A stretch of 64,000 bases of DNA. Source: Chryseosolibacter sp964551035 (lineage in GTDB: Bacteria; Bacteroidota; Bacteroidia; Cytophagales; Cyclobacteriaceae). The position numbers and the translations under genes were made by a program. Below, in pieces: positions 57,508 to 64,000 of the stretch (position 1 is the stretch's first letter; each line of letters starts with the position of its first letter). The stretch spans positions 57,652 to 121,651 of the forward strand of contig CAZKBK010000011.1 in NCBI GenBank assembly GCA_964551035.1. Reading direction: 5' to 3'. A model generated the notes under the pieces. That model was not told the origin of the DNA and made no database searches. It saw nothing but the letters and a program-made list of their open reading frames with translations.

Positions 57508-58205
57508 GGATTACTGGCCCGTTCGCAACGCAGTGCAGCTCGGATGGCCTGCCTTTCCAGACCAGAGCGGCCTCGAATCTCTTTGGCCAGCGCCTGATCT
57601 TCGGAGAAAATCTCCAAGAGGGACTTCTTGTTCTTCACAGGATAAAAGACATGTTCCTTCCGGATGTATACAACGTTCCGTTCCACAAATTCCTTTTTAA
57701 TAAATGAGGCATGGTTCGACTCGGCAATAACTTTCGAGCGCCTTACAAGCACTTCCACGTGCTCACCACGGTATAGAACTTCGAACACGCCGGAAATTTC
57801 ATCACTTCGCCCACCAGCGGCAATATATTCAAAATCCCGGCCCCCGAGCATGAACCGTTGAATGTGTTCAGTTACCAGCGCAATGTGCACAGTGGTATTG
57901 GGCAGGGTGGTCACAAGCTCATTCTGCACAACGTCGTACAGCAGCGGAATGGAATCGTAGTGAATGCCCCCATAGTCGATCGCCCCGACTTTAAAATCCC
58001 GCGAGATAAGGAAAGGGGAGCCAACATCGTGTCGCCCTATCGGGATGGGTTTATATTCACGGCCATTGATGTAGACCCGCTGCTCCATAAAAAAAGTTCG
58101 CATCGTCTGGTCCGCTAAAGTCTGGGCTGCCCCGGAACCGTCCTGAGAGAATGCCACGCAGGAAACGATGCATGCAACAACTACAAGTCCAACAAGTCTT
58201 ACCAT
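57504..58205 (-). CDS. Secreted protein of unknown function heading the receptor operon
   Basis: A protein of about 233 residues read from the ATG at 58205, with signal peptide VRLVGLVVVACIVSCVAFSQ. Two upstream in-frame starts (58259 and 58310) would bury this signal peptide inside the protein. The mature part is mixed alpha/beta. GREYKPIPIGRHDVGSPF and GAIDYGGIHYDSIPLLYDVVQNELV are recognisable as a recurrent Bacteroidota pattern, with no known function. A C-terminal charged helix (KKSLLEIFSEDQALAKEIRG) closes it. Its stop codon overlaps the receptor start (ATGA). It may be an accessory periplasmic or outer-membrane protein of the receptor. Confidence 0.72.
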   Translation of the reverse strand: MVRLVGLVVVACIVSCVAFSQDGSGAAQTLADQTMRTFFMEQRVYINGREYKPIPIGRHDVGSPFLISRDFKVGAIDYGGIHYDSIPLLYDVVQNELVTTLPNTTVHIALVTEHIQRFMLGGRDFEYIAAGGRSDEISGVFEVLYRGEHVEVLVRRSKVIAESNHASFIKKEFVERNVVYIRKEHVFYPVKNKKSLLEIFSEDQALAKEIRGRSGLERQAIRAALRCERASNP

Positions 58206-58275
58206 CGGAAAAAAATGCTGTGGCAGCCGAATCACCCATAAGCGGGTTACACGGTCCATATGATGATTGATAGAA

Positions 58276-58307
58276 AGATGGGCTGCCCAAAAAGGGGCAA
58301 CCCATCT
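58276..58307 (-). terminator. Hairpin after susD, candidate terminator
   Basis: AGATGGG (58276-58282) pairs with CCCATCT (58301-58307), and an inner TGCCC/GGGCA adds 5 bp after one mismatch. The T tract on the minus strand is short (TTTCT), so termination may be partial. It lies between susD and the receptor operon on the same strand. Confidence 0.5.
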
Positions 58308-58334
58308 CAAAAAAATTGTACAGCTATTCGCGTT

Positions 58335-59819
58335 CTAGCGCCACCCGCCGTTGGAAGTGTTTATGCCGTCAGCGAGTGCTTCCGTACCGAAGGTGTAGTA
58401 CGGTTGCGCCAGGCCAAAGGTTTGCAGGGTTTCCGCCGGTAAGGGAAGATGCAACGGCGTGCCCTCCTGAAGTTTGTCCAATTTTCGCATTTCGAAAAAC
58501 TGCAGGCCCATTCCCGTGGTGTACATTTCGACATGGCGTTCATGGTGAATAGCGTTAATCAGGTCCGCCTCCACCGCGGCGACATCGGCCATTTCCCCGC
58601 GCGTTGTACGGGTTGAAGCGTTAATGATATCTGCCGCACCGGCGAAGTCGTTCAGATAAACTCTCGCTTCCGCCCTGAGCATATCGTTCTCGGCTTTCAT
58701 AATTTCCGGTTTCGGACCCGAAGCATTCACATACAATTCGTCGTAGCGTTTGTTGCGGTAGTTCGAATAGTGGTAGTAACCGCGCGCAGCCTGGAACCAG
58801 TTGGAGTTCAGGTAGTCGAAGTCGGTCTCCATGCGCTTGTCGATCGGATTCGTGGACTCAGCAGGATGTGCAAAGTCCGGGTCATCGTCCCAGTGCTGGG
58901 GCTGCGTGGGGTCCATCAAGTGAACCACATACATGTCCGTTACACCCCACCCGTTGAACGTAAGGTAATCACCAGCTTCAGCGTACCACCGCACATAAGA
59001 GTCGTTCACGACACTAAAGTCAGCCGTAAGGCCATTATCCGCATAGGTGCGTACTGCGGTCCAGTCAACCGCTGTAAGGTCGGTCTGGTTGCGCGGGGTG
59101 TAAGAGAGTATCCGGGCAGCGTAGGTGTTACACAATTGAGCGAATTCATCGCTTGACATGTCCGCCTCTGTTCCCATCCAATCGGCAGGAATGGTAAACG
59201 CGTTGGCATTGGCAAGGGCAATGGCTTCATCAAGGTAGTCAACAGCAGCCGCGGCAACCTGCTTGTAGTCGACCGCCGACTCAACGAACGGCTCAACGGT
59301 TTTTGTTTCATCGACTATGAAAGCCTTGTCAAATACGAGGGCTAGGTTGCCATAAGCCGCACCTTGTGCAAACTTACACATTGCGCGCGCGCGCGACGCG
59401 TTGTCGCCGAGTTCAACGCCATTTTCCATGGCAACCAAGACGTCAACCGTGGCGTTAATCGCGGAGTACATCCTGTCGAAAAATGCCTTGGTCGTAACGC
59501 GATAGGAATAAGACGGTGTATTAATCCAGGCATAGTTCCTTGGTTCCCAAGACATATCACGCATGGCCTGGTTACCCCACGAGCACGACACGTGATCGGC
59601 GGCAGTCGCCAGCATCATTTCAACACCGTCATAGCTGTGCATTCCTTCATACAATGTGTTAAAGAGAGAACTAGCAAGTTTTTCCACATCGTCTGCGTTC
59701 GCAAGTGCACGCGCCCGGTTGGGTTCATTCAGATTTTCTACGTCGAGCGATGTGTCACAGCCAACTGTGGCCAGGAGCACAACCGCAAGCGGCAAAAATA
59801 TTTTCGATAACTTTTTCAT
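58335..59819 (-). CDS. SusD/RagB family outer membrane lipoprotein
   Basis: A 494-residue surface lipoprotein starting at the ATG at 59819 (MKKLSKIFLPLAVVLLATVGC, lipobox ATVGC). SusD-like features include the alpha-helical TPR-like core with FNTLYEGMHSYDG, FDRMYSAINATVDVLVAMENG, the region around CKFAQGAAYGNLALVFDKAF and a C-terminal INAIHHERHVEMYTTGMGLQFFEMRKLD. SusD proteins form the lid of the SusC barrel and capture oligomeric nutrients. The substrate is unknown because no glycoside hydrolase, protease or sulfatase gene accompanies the pair. It follows susC by 21 bases. Confidence 0.93.
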   Translation of the reverse strand: MKKLSKIFLPLAVVLLATVGCDTSLDVENLNEPNRARALANADDVEKLASSLFNTLYEGMHSYDGVEMMLATAADHVSCSWGNQAMRDMSWEPRNYAWINTPSYSYRVTTKAFFDRMYSAINATVDVLVAMENGVELGDNASRARAMCKFAQGAAYGNLALVFDKAFIVDETKTVEPFVESAVDYKQVAAAAVDYLDEAIALANANAFTIPADWMGTEADMSSDEFAQLCNTYAARILSYTPRNQTDLTAVDWTAVRTYADNGLTADFSVVNDSYVRWYAEAGDYLTFNGWGVTDMYVVHLMDPTQPQHWDDDPDFAHPAESTNPIDKRMETDFDYLNSNWFQAARGYYHYSNYRNKRYDELYVNASGPKPEIMKAENDMLRAEARVYLNDFAGAADIINASTRTTRGEMADVAAVEADLINAIHHERHVEMYTTGMGLQFFEMRKLDKLQEGTPLHLPLPAETLQTFGLAQPYYTFGTEALADGINTSNGGWR

Positions 59820-59840
59820 AAGTATCATCTTCTTTTCGGT

Positions 59841-62800
59841 TTAAAAATCAAGCGACAGTGACACGGCGACGTTCCGGAAGTTTGGATACTTGTACGTACC
59901 GTCGTACGGCTGACGCACGGTGCCTACCTCAGGGTCATAACCTGAGTAACCGGAGAATGTCAGGAGATTACGTCCAACAACCTTCAGGTGTGCAGCTTTT
60001 ACACTTCCCTTCAGAAATTTTCCAAGCAGTGCTGAAGGCAAGGAGTAACCGATGGCGAGCTCGCGTACTTTTACAAAGCTTGCGTCCTCCACCCAGTATG
60101 AGTTCGGCGTGTTCACATCGTAGAAGTTGACCCAGTAATCATACGCCTTCTTGTTTTCGTCAGCAACGCCGGCCATGTCCATGATGCCATTACGAAGGTC
60201 ACGGGTAATCCATTGACCTTTCGAATTATAGACGTCGCCGCCCTGTTTGATGTCAAGCAACAAGTAGAACGTGACACCCTTGTACGTCAATGTATTGGCA
60301 ATACCCATGTTAAAATCGGCATTACCATCGCCGATTTTGACGAACGCGGGGTTACCCTGCTCATCAAGCTTTTTGATTGCCATTTCATCCTCCGTTCCAA
60401 TCGAACCTGCGGGGACGACATATCCATCACCATTCACTTCATAGTCACTTATAGAAGCGCCATCAGGGAGTTGCTGCGCCATTTCGTCCAACGAGCGAAC
60501 CCAGGTATGACCATACATGGAGCCATAGGTCTCACCTTCGCGGACGTAAAAGATCGCCTGCGCACCGCCGTCCGTGTCGCCAAAGACGTAGGGAGCGATA
60601 GGCAATTCAGTGATCTTCTGCCGAATCCGTGAAAACACGATATTCGAATTCCAGGTAAAGTCGCCGCTACGAACCCAGTTGGCGCCGAGGGTCATCTCAA
60701 ACGTATTTGATTCCATGGTGCCCGCGTTCTGAATCTGGTTGCTGAAGCCGTTGTTCAGGAATGGCACCAAAGGCACCCGGAGAAACTGGTCGGTTGTCTG
60801 GGACTGTGCATAAACAGCCTCGAAGTTGAACTTGTCAAGGAATTCAACATTGAGCCCGATTTCCGTCTCAGCCGTGTTAGACGGCCGCAAATTCTCGTTA
60901 CCTGTTTGCCGTGGACTTCCCGATCCGTCAGACAGGTTGTAGATCTCATACTGAAAGTCATACCCGGGGCGTATTCCAGCTGTACCATATGCGGCACGAA
61001 CCTTCAATTCTTGAACACCGGGGATCGTGACATCCTGCGTGATCCGGTAGGCACCGGAGACTCTGAAGTACGAATTCCACCGCGATTCCGGACCGAACAG
61101 TGAGGATCCGTCGTAACGGTACATTCCGTCAAAGAGGAGCTTATCTTTGTAGTCCAGGCCAAGAATCGCAAAATAATTTTGCGCACGTTCGACCTCCTTA
61201 CCTGAGTAAGCATTGGTAATCGATGTAAAGTTGTCAAACACGGGAGTTTGCGAAAAGACGTACTGGTTGGCGCTTACGTCGAACCACTCGTTGCTACGGT
61301 CTTCAAACAGATAAGACAGCTTCCCCCGGACTGAAAGGTCACCAAACTTCTCGGCGAGGTTAAGGGTTGCTTGCGTGTTCCGTGTAACCCTTTCCTGGGA
61401 ATACTGCTCCAGCGACCCGTTCGTATAGGACATCCCAAAAGTTTCATCGGGTCCGCCCGTTGGCGTCCATGTATCCCTGGGGTTGTTCAACAAGTATCGG
61501 TAGTTGTACGTCTCAAATGACTGGGTGATGTCGATGTTCGCCCAGTTGGCCAACTCGATGTTTGCAGAGTAGTTGCCAAGCCAACGCCGCGACTTGTTGT
61601 CCCGCTCCGCCTTCCAGAGGGGATAGAGGGGGTTCACCGTCTCACCGTTAAAATGGTTCATCCGGAGATAGTAGGGTTGGCCATCTGGATTGGGCTGATG
61701 GAAATTAGCATCGGGCTCGGCGAGTACAATGTTGAAAAAGATTCCACCACCGCTTCCGGGATAGTTGGTCTGTGTGTTGATAAAGAGATTTGATGCGGTT
61801 AGCTTCAACCACGGGGCCACCTCAAGATCATAGTTCAACCTGAAGTTTTGCCGCTTGTAGCCATCGGTGTTCATGATGATACCGGTCTGGCCGTTGTTTT
61901 CGAAGGAAGCATACACGGCACTGTTCTGACCGCGCGAGGCTACGGAGATGTAGTTTGTATAGCTGGTCCCTTTTTCAAAAAATTCACGCTGCTGGTCCCG
62001 CACCACACCGTACTCATTATCCATGTAGTGGTCGGCGGCAAGACTCCGGTTTCCAACGATGTCCGGGTGCCATCCACCGCCAATGTAACCGTCGGGATAG
62101 GTGACTCCGGCAAACTTGGTGTACTGGCCTTTGTACTGTTCGTAGTCAGAGGCCAGTTCATACACATGGTGCGTTGCAAGGTCAAGGTGCTTGGCGATGC
62201 TCTGCTGGCCCACCTCATTGCGGATGTTCACTTTGACCTTACCCACGTCGAGATTTGTACCTCTTTTCGTGGTGATGGCAATCACACCGTTTCCGGCACG
62301 CGAACCGTACAGTGCGGAAGCAGCCGCGCCCTTGATCACTTCCATCGACTCCACGTCGTCGGCATTAATATCAGCGAGGCTTCCCACCATGATCTGTCCG
62401 TCGATAATGATCAAAGGGCTGGAGCCAACATTGTTGAGGTTGTTGTCGGCGCGAAGGAGCACATCCGCTGCAGCACCGGGTGTTCCGCTTGAATTGCTGA
62501 TACGCACACCGGCAACCTTACCCGACAGCGAGGTGGCCAGCGACGTGGCCGTTACCGCGTTCAGTCGGGCGGCGTTCACCTTGGTAACGGATACCGTCAT
62601 CTTCTGGCGAGGGGTGGCACCAGCTACGCCAGAGACGATAATCTCGCTTAGTTGTGTTACATCCTGCTCGAGCTGAACGTCGATCGTTGTCATCTGACCG
62701 ATCTCCACTTCCTTTGTGGCAAGGCCGATGAACGAGAACACAAGAACCCCACCCTCAGCGGGTACGGACATGGTAAAGTTACCGTCCGAATCGGTGGATG

Positions 62801-62951
62801 TTCCGTTCGTGGTACCCTTGAGCACCACATTGACGCCGGGCAGAGACGTGCCGTCTTCCACCGCGGTAACTTTTCCGGATACGGTTCGCTCCTGCGCGAA
62901 AGAAAACAGCGCAATAGCTACCGCACCCAGGGTGAGTAGAAACTTCTTCAT
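59841..62951 (-). CDS. SusC/RagA family TonB-linked outer membrane transporter
   Basis: A 1036-residue TonB-dependent transporter. Signal peptide (LLTLGAVAIALFSFAQ), then a CarboxypepD_reg-like domain with the family motif SGKVTAVEDGTSLPGVNVVL and GTSTDSDGNFTMSV. The TonB-dependent plug holds SPLIIIDGQIMVGSLADIN ... SMEVIKGAAASALYGSRAGNGVIAITTK, the SusC signature. The remaining 750 residues form the barrel, ending in an aromatic strand. With SusD it imports an unknown nutrient across the outer membrane. It leads a two-gene unit on the minus strand with a candidate promoter 27 bases upstream. Confidence 0.96.
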   Translation of the reverse strand: MKKFLLTLGAVAIALFSFAQERTVSGKVTAVEDGTSLPGVNVVLKGTTNGTSTDSDGNFTMSVPAEGGVLVFSFIGLATKEVEIGQMTTIDVQLEQDVTQLSEIIVSGVAGATPRQKMTVSVTKVNAARLNAVTATSLATSLSGKVAGVRISNSSGTPGAAADVLLRADNNLNNVGSSPLIIIDGQIMVGSLADINADDVESMEVIKGAAASALYGSRAGNGVIAITTKRGTNLDVGKVKVNIRNEVGQQSIAKHLDLATHHVYELASDYEQYKGQYTKFAGVTYPDGYIGGGWHPDIVGNRSLAADHYMDNEYGVVRDQQREFFEKGTSYTNYISVASRGQNSAVYASFENNGQTGIIMNTDGYKRQNFRLNYDLEVAPWLKLTASNLFINTQTNYPGSGGGIFFNIVLAEPDANFHQPNPDGQPYYLRMNHFNGETVNPLYPLWKAERDNKSRRWLGNYSANIELANWANIDITQSFETYNYRYLLNNPRDTWTPTGGPDETFGMSYTNGSLEQYSQERVTRNTQATLNLAEKFGDLSVRGKLSYLFEDRSNEWFDVSANQYVFSQTPVFDNFTSITNAYSGKEVERAQNYFAILGLDYKDKLLFDGMYRYDGSSLFGPESRWNSYFRVSGAYRITQDVTIPGVQELKVRAAYGTAGIRPGYDFQYEIYNLSDGSGSPRQTGNENLRPSNTAETEIGLNVEFLDKFNFEAVYAQSQTTDQFLRVPLVPFLNNGFSNQIQNAGTMESNTFEMTLGANWVRSGDFTWNSNIVFSRIRQKITELPIAPYVFGDTDGGAQAIFYVREGETYGSMYGHTWVRSLDEMAQQLPDGASISDYEVNGDGYVVPAGSIGTEDEMAIKKLDEQGNPAFVKIGDGNADFNMGIANTLTYKGVTFYLLLDIKQGGDVYNSKGQWITRDLRNGIMDMAGVADENKKAYDYWVNFYDVNTPNSYWVEDASFVKVRELAIGYSLPSALLGKFLKGSVKAAHLKVVGRNLLTFSGYSGYDPEVGTVRQPYDGTYKYPNFRNVAVSLSLDF

Positions 62952-62977
62952 AGATTTAGGTTTAGGTTATAATACCG

Positions 62978-63006
62978 CTAATATAGGATATTGCGCGATA
63001 ATCAAA
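62978..63006 (-). promoter_or_regulatory. Candidate promoter for susCD
   Basis: Read on the minus strand: TTTG (complement of 63003-63006), 17 bases, then TATATTAG (complement of 62978-62985), one base off TAnnTTTG. The susC start is 27 bases farther. Confidence 0.45.
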
Positions 63007-63258
63007 ATAACCCATTAAGGGGGGCGGAAATTTATTGTGACTGATTCCAATGACGTTGAACCACGTTTCCGTCAGATTTTTCGAGAAAATTAAGTCTCTT
63101 CAAAGTCGCAAAGACCCTGGCTATCAGAGGCATACACCGTATAAAATTCTTCTCGTGCCGGATTCGCATGAGCGAGGGACGCTAAGAATTAGAGCGACAA
63201 TTTTTTTTGGGATCCGATACCGCAGGCACAACGCTCTCACGATCAGAAGAACGAAACG

Positions 63259-63285
63259 AAAAAAAGCCACCCAACAGGATGGCTT
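63259..63285 (-). terminator. Intrinsic terminator after rpmA
   Basis: On the minus strand: AAGCCATCC, loop TGTT, GGGTGGCTT with one G-T pair, followed by about seven T. It lies 25 bases after the rpmA stop codon. Confidence 0.85.
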
Positions 63286-63309
63286 AAAGTTTTTTGATGC
63301 GGTTGCGGG

Positions 63310-63573
63310 TCACGCTTCCGCGCCGGGCTGCACGGAAACGAACGACTTGTCCTTGCGGCCTTTCTTGAATACCACAACGCCGTTGGTCAGGGCGAACAGC
63401 GTATGGTCCTTGCCCATCCCCACGTTTTCACCGGGGTGGTGTTTGGTGCCGCGCTGACGAACGATGATATTTCCCGCCACGACCTTCTGGCCTCCAAAGA
63501 CCTTGATGCCAAGTCGTTTGCTTTCGGATTCGCGGCCGTTCTTTACTTTACCTTCACCTTTTTTGTGTGCCAT
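63310..63573 (-). CDS. rpmA: 50S ribosomal protein L27
   Basis: An 87-residue protein whose N-terminus reaches the peptidyl transferase centre. The sequence begins MAHKKGEGKVKNGRESESKR and contains LGIKVFGGQKVVAGNIIVRQRGTKHHPGENVG (in two parts), the hallmark of L27. There is no N-terminal extension of the type cleaved by Prp in Firmicutes. It follows rplU on the minus strand with an 88-base spacer that contains degenerate repeats. A strong terminator follows. Confidence 0.98.
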   Translation of the reverse strand: MAHKKGEGKVKNGRESESKRLGIKVFGGQKVVAGNIIVRQRGTKHHPGENVGMGKDHTLFALTNGVVVFKKGRKDKSFVSVQPGAEA

Positions 63574-63578
63574 ATTCG

Positions 63579-63634
63579 TTAGGGATTGGGAATTTAGGGA
63601 TTAGACATTGGGGATCAGGCATTGGGCATTAGGG
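63579..63634. repeat. Degenerate tandem heptamer-like repeat between rplU and rpmA
   Basis: The spacer reads as successive variants of GGGATTA/GGCATTG (GGGATTGGGAATTTAGGGAT, GGGGATCAGGCATTGGGCAT). It is low-complexity and unlike neighbouring DNA. The function is unknown. Confidence 0.5.
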
Positions 63635-63661
63635 CCTGCCCCCGGAATGCCGTCCATGATC

Positions 63662-63970
63662 TTATCCGATGTTTTCGATTTGAACTTTCGTGAATTGCTG
63701 GCGGTGGCCATTCTTCACCTGGTAGCCTTTCCTGCGTTTCTTTTTGAAGACAATCACTTTGTTGCCTTTGACGTGCTCCAGGATCTTACCTGAAACCGTA
63801 ACTCCTTGAACAGTAGGGGCGCCAATATTTACCGTCGTCCCGTCGTCGGTGAGCAACACCTGGTCGAACTTTACCGACGACCCGGTTTCGCCCTCCAGCC
63901 TCGGAGCGTAGATATACTGATCTTTAGCCACTTTGAACTGTTTTCCGGCAATGTTTACAATTGCGTACAT
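63662..63970 (-). CDS. rplU: 50S ribosomal protein L21
   Basis: A 102-residue protein binding 23S rRNA. The start MYAIVNIAGKQFKVAKDQYI and the end KVIVFKKKRRKGYQVKNGHRQ followed by FTKVQIENI are L21 signatures. It heads rplU-rpmA. A -7 promoter element sits at the edge of the window. As in most bacteria the two proteins are co-encoded. Confidence 0.98.
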   Translation of the reverse strand: MYAIVNIAGKQFKVAKDQYIYAPRLEGETGSSVKFDQVLLTDDGTTVNIGAPTVQGVTVSGKILEHVKGNKVIVFKKKRRKGYQVKNGHRQQFTKVQIENIG

Positions 63971-63992
63971 AGCTTTTTCAAAAATAGGACTG

Positions 63993-64000
63993 CAAAGGTA
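63993..64000 (-). promoter_or_regulatory. -7 promoter element for rplU-rpmA (at the window edge)
   Basis: Read on the minus strand: TACCTTTG, a perfect TAnnTTTG, 23 bases before the rplU start. The -33 element would lie outside the window. Confidence 0.6.

Larger units (their letters stand above)
62952..63309. other. Intergenic region between susC and rpmA (358 bases)
   Basis: No convincing gene is seen. The left end holds the susC promoter and the right end the rpmA terminator. The middle carries two short pieces, CAAAGTCGCAAAGAC near 63099-63113 and GACGCTAAGAATTAGAGCG near 63179-63197, that look like scraps of the 'cgcaaagac gctaag' interspersed repeats of Bacteroidota. A 135-codon open frame starting at 63050 runs through the rpmA gene antisense and is not supported. 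Confidence 0.5.

Noticed and set aside
59389..59400. GCGCGCGCGC run within susD as a phase-variation tract
   Set aside because: It is a short alternating run within a codon-biased region, no frame disruption is seen, and the protein reads through normally.
63050..63457. A 135-codon open frame downstream of susC
   Set aside because: It runs antisense through rpmA, has no start signal or recognisable domain, and is rich in Arg/Thr as expected of a reverse frame.

Overview
The window is ordinary chromosome from a Bacteroidota bacterium, most likely of the order Cytophagales. Three things point there. Several genes are preceded by the Bacteroidota promoter pattern (TTTG or TTG, about 19 bases, then TAnnTTTG). 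The outer membrane genes are lineage markers: a SusC/SusD pair, DUF4249, DUF4105, and an LptC with its own lipobox. The core genes also have lineage-typical forms, such as ATP synthase beta and epsilon standing alone, an S16 with a long charged tail, and a two-lipoyl-domain 2-oxoglutarate dehydrogenase E2. Gene density is high. I see no rRNA, tRNA, CRISPR array, insertion sequence or prophage.

Layout. 1-2.2 kb: tail of obgE, then grpE-dnaJ. 2.2-6.8 kb: a secreted unknown protein, a NatA/NatB-type ABC exporter and a sensor histidine kinase. 6.9-8.7 kb: atpD-atpC. 8.7-11.2 kb: a minus-strand cluster (pseudouridine synthase, small membrane protein, lipoprotein) and a plus-strand coiled-coil lipoprotein. 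11.2-18.8 kb: prfC, an aldo/keto reductase, dnaK, aspartate kinase and glutamate dehydrogenase. 18.8-26.3 kb: anmK divergent from an envelope operon (coaX, outer membrane barrel, lptC, small membrane protein, CNNM/CBS protein), then a PpiD/SurA-like foldase. 26.3-31.5 kb: DUF493, pterin dehydratase, rsmI, inositol monophosphatase and an M16 protease. 31.6-36.7 kb: an FtsX-type permease, a 54-residue Cys-rich membrane protein, a radical SAM/SPASM protein and a DUF4105 protein. 36.7-42.4 kb: sucA-sucB-lpdA on the minus strand. 42.6-47 kb: rpsP-rimM-trmD, rplS, a class I aldolase and accD. 47.1-51.2 kb: a second FtsX-type permease broken by one extra base, a Uma2 nuclease and hemE. 51.3-58.2 kb: a tightly coupled four-gene operon (secreted unknown, STN-containing TonB-dependent receptor, DUF4249 lipoprotein, secreted protein ending in a plug-like segment without a barrel). 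58.3-63 kb: SusC/SusD. 63.3-64 kb: rplU-rpmA.

The most interesting signal is regulatory. Four genes carry a sigma-54-like element, TGGCA-N6-TTG with GG and G[A/T] ten bases apart, just upstream of the start: grpE, dnaK and both FtsX-type permeases. The two chaperone promoters have TGTCA-type dyads directly upstream. The two permease promoters have a TGT(C/T)C...GGACA dyad about 60-95 bases upstream, the position expected of an enhancer-binding-protein site. No other gene start I inspected has this element. This suggests a small sigma-54 stress/envelope regulon, inferred from sequence only.

Other points worth a look are an AccD that has lost all four zinc-ribbon cysteines, a DnaJ with only two of the four CxxCxGxG motifs, an apparently leaderless coaX, a terminator whose T-tract touches the start codon of the DUF493 gene, and the four-gene receptor operon with two secreted proteins of unknown function.
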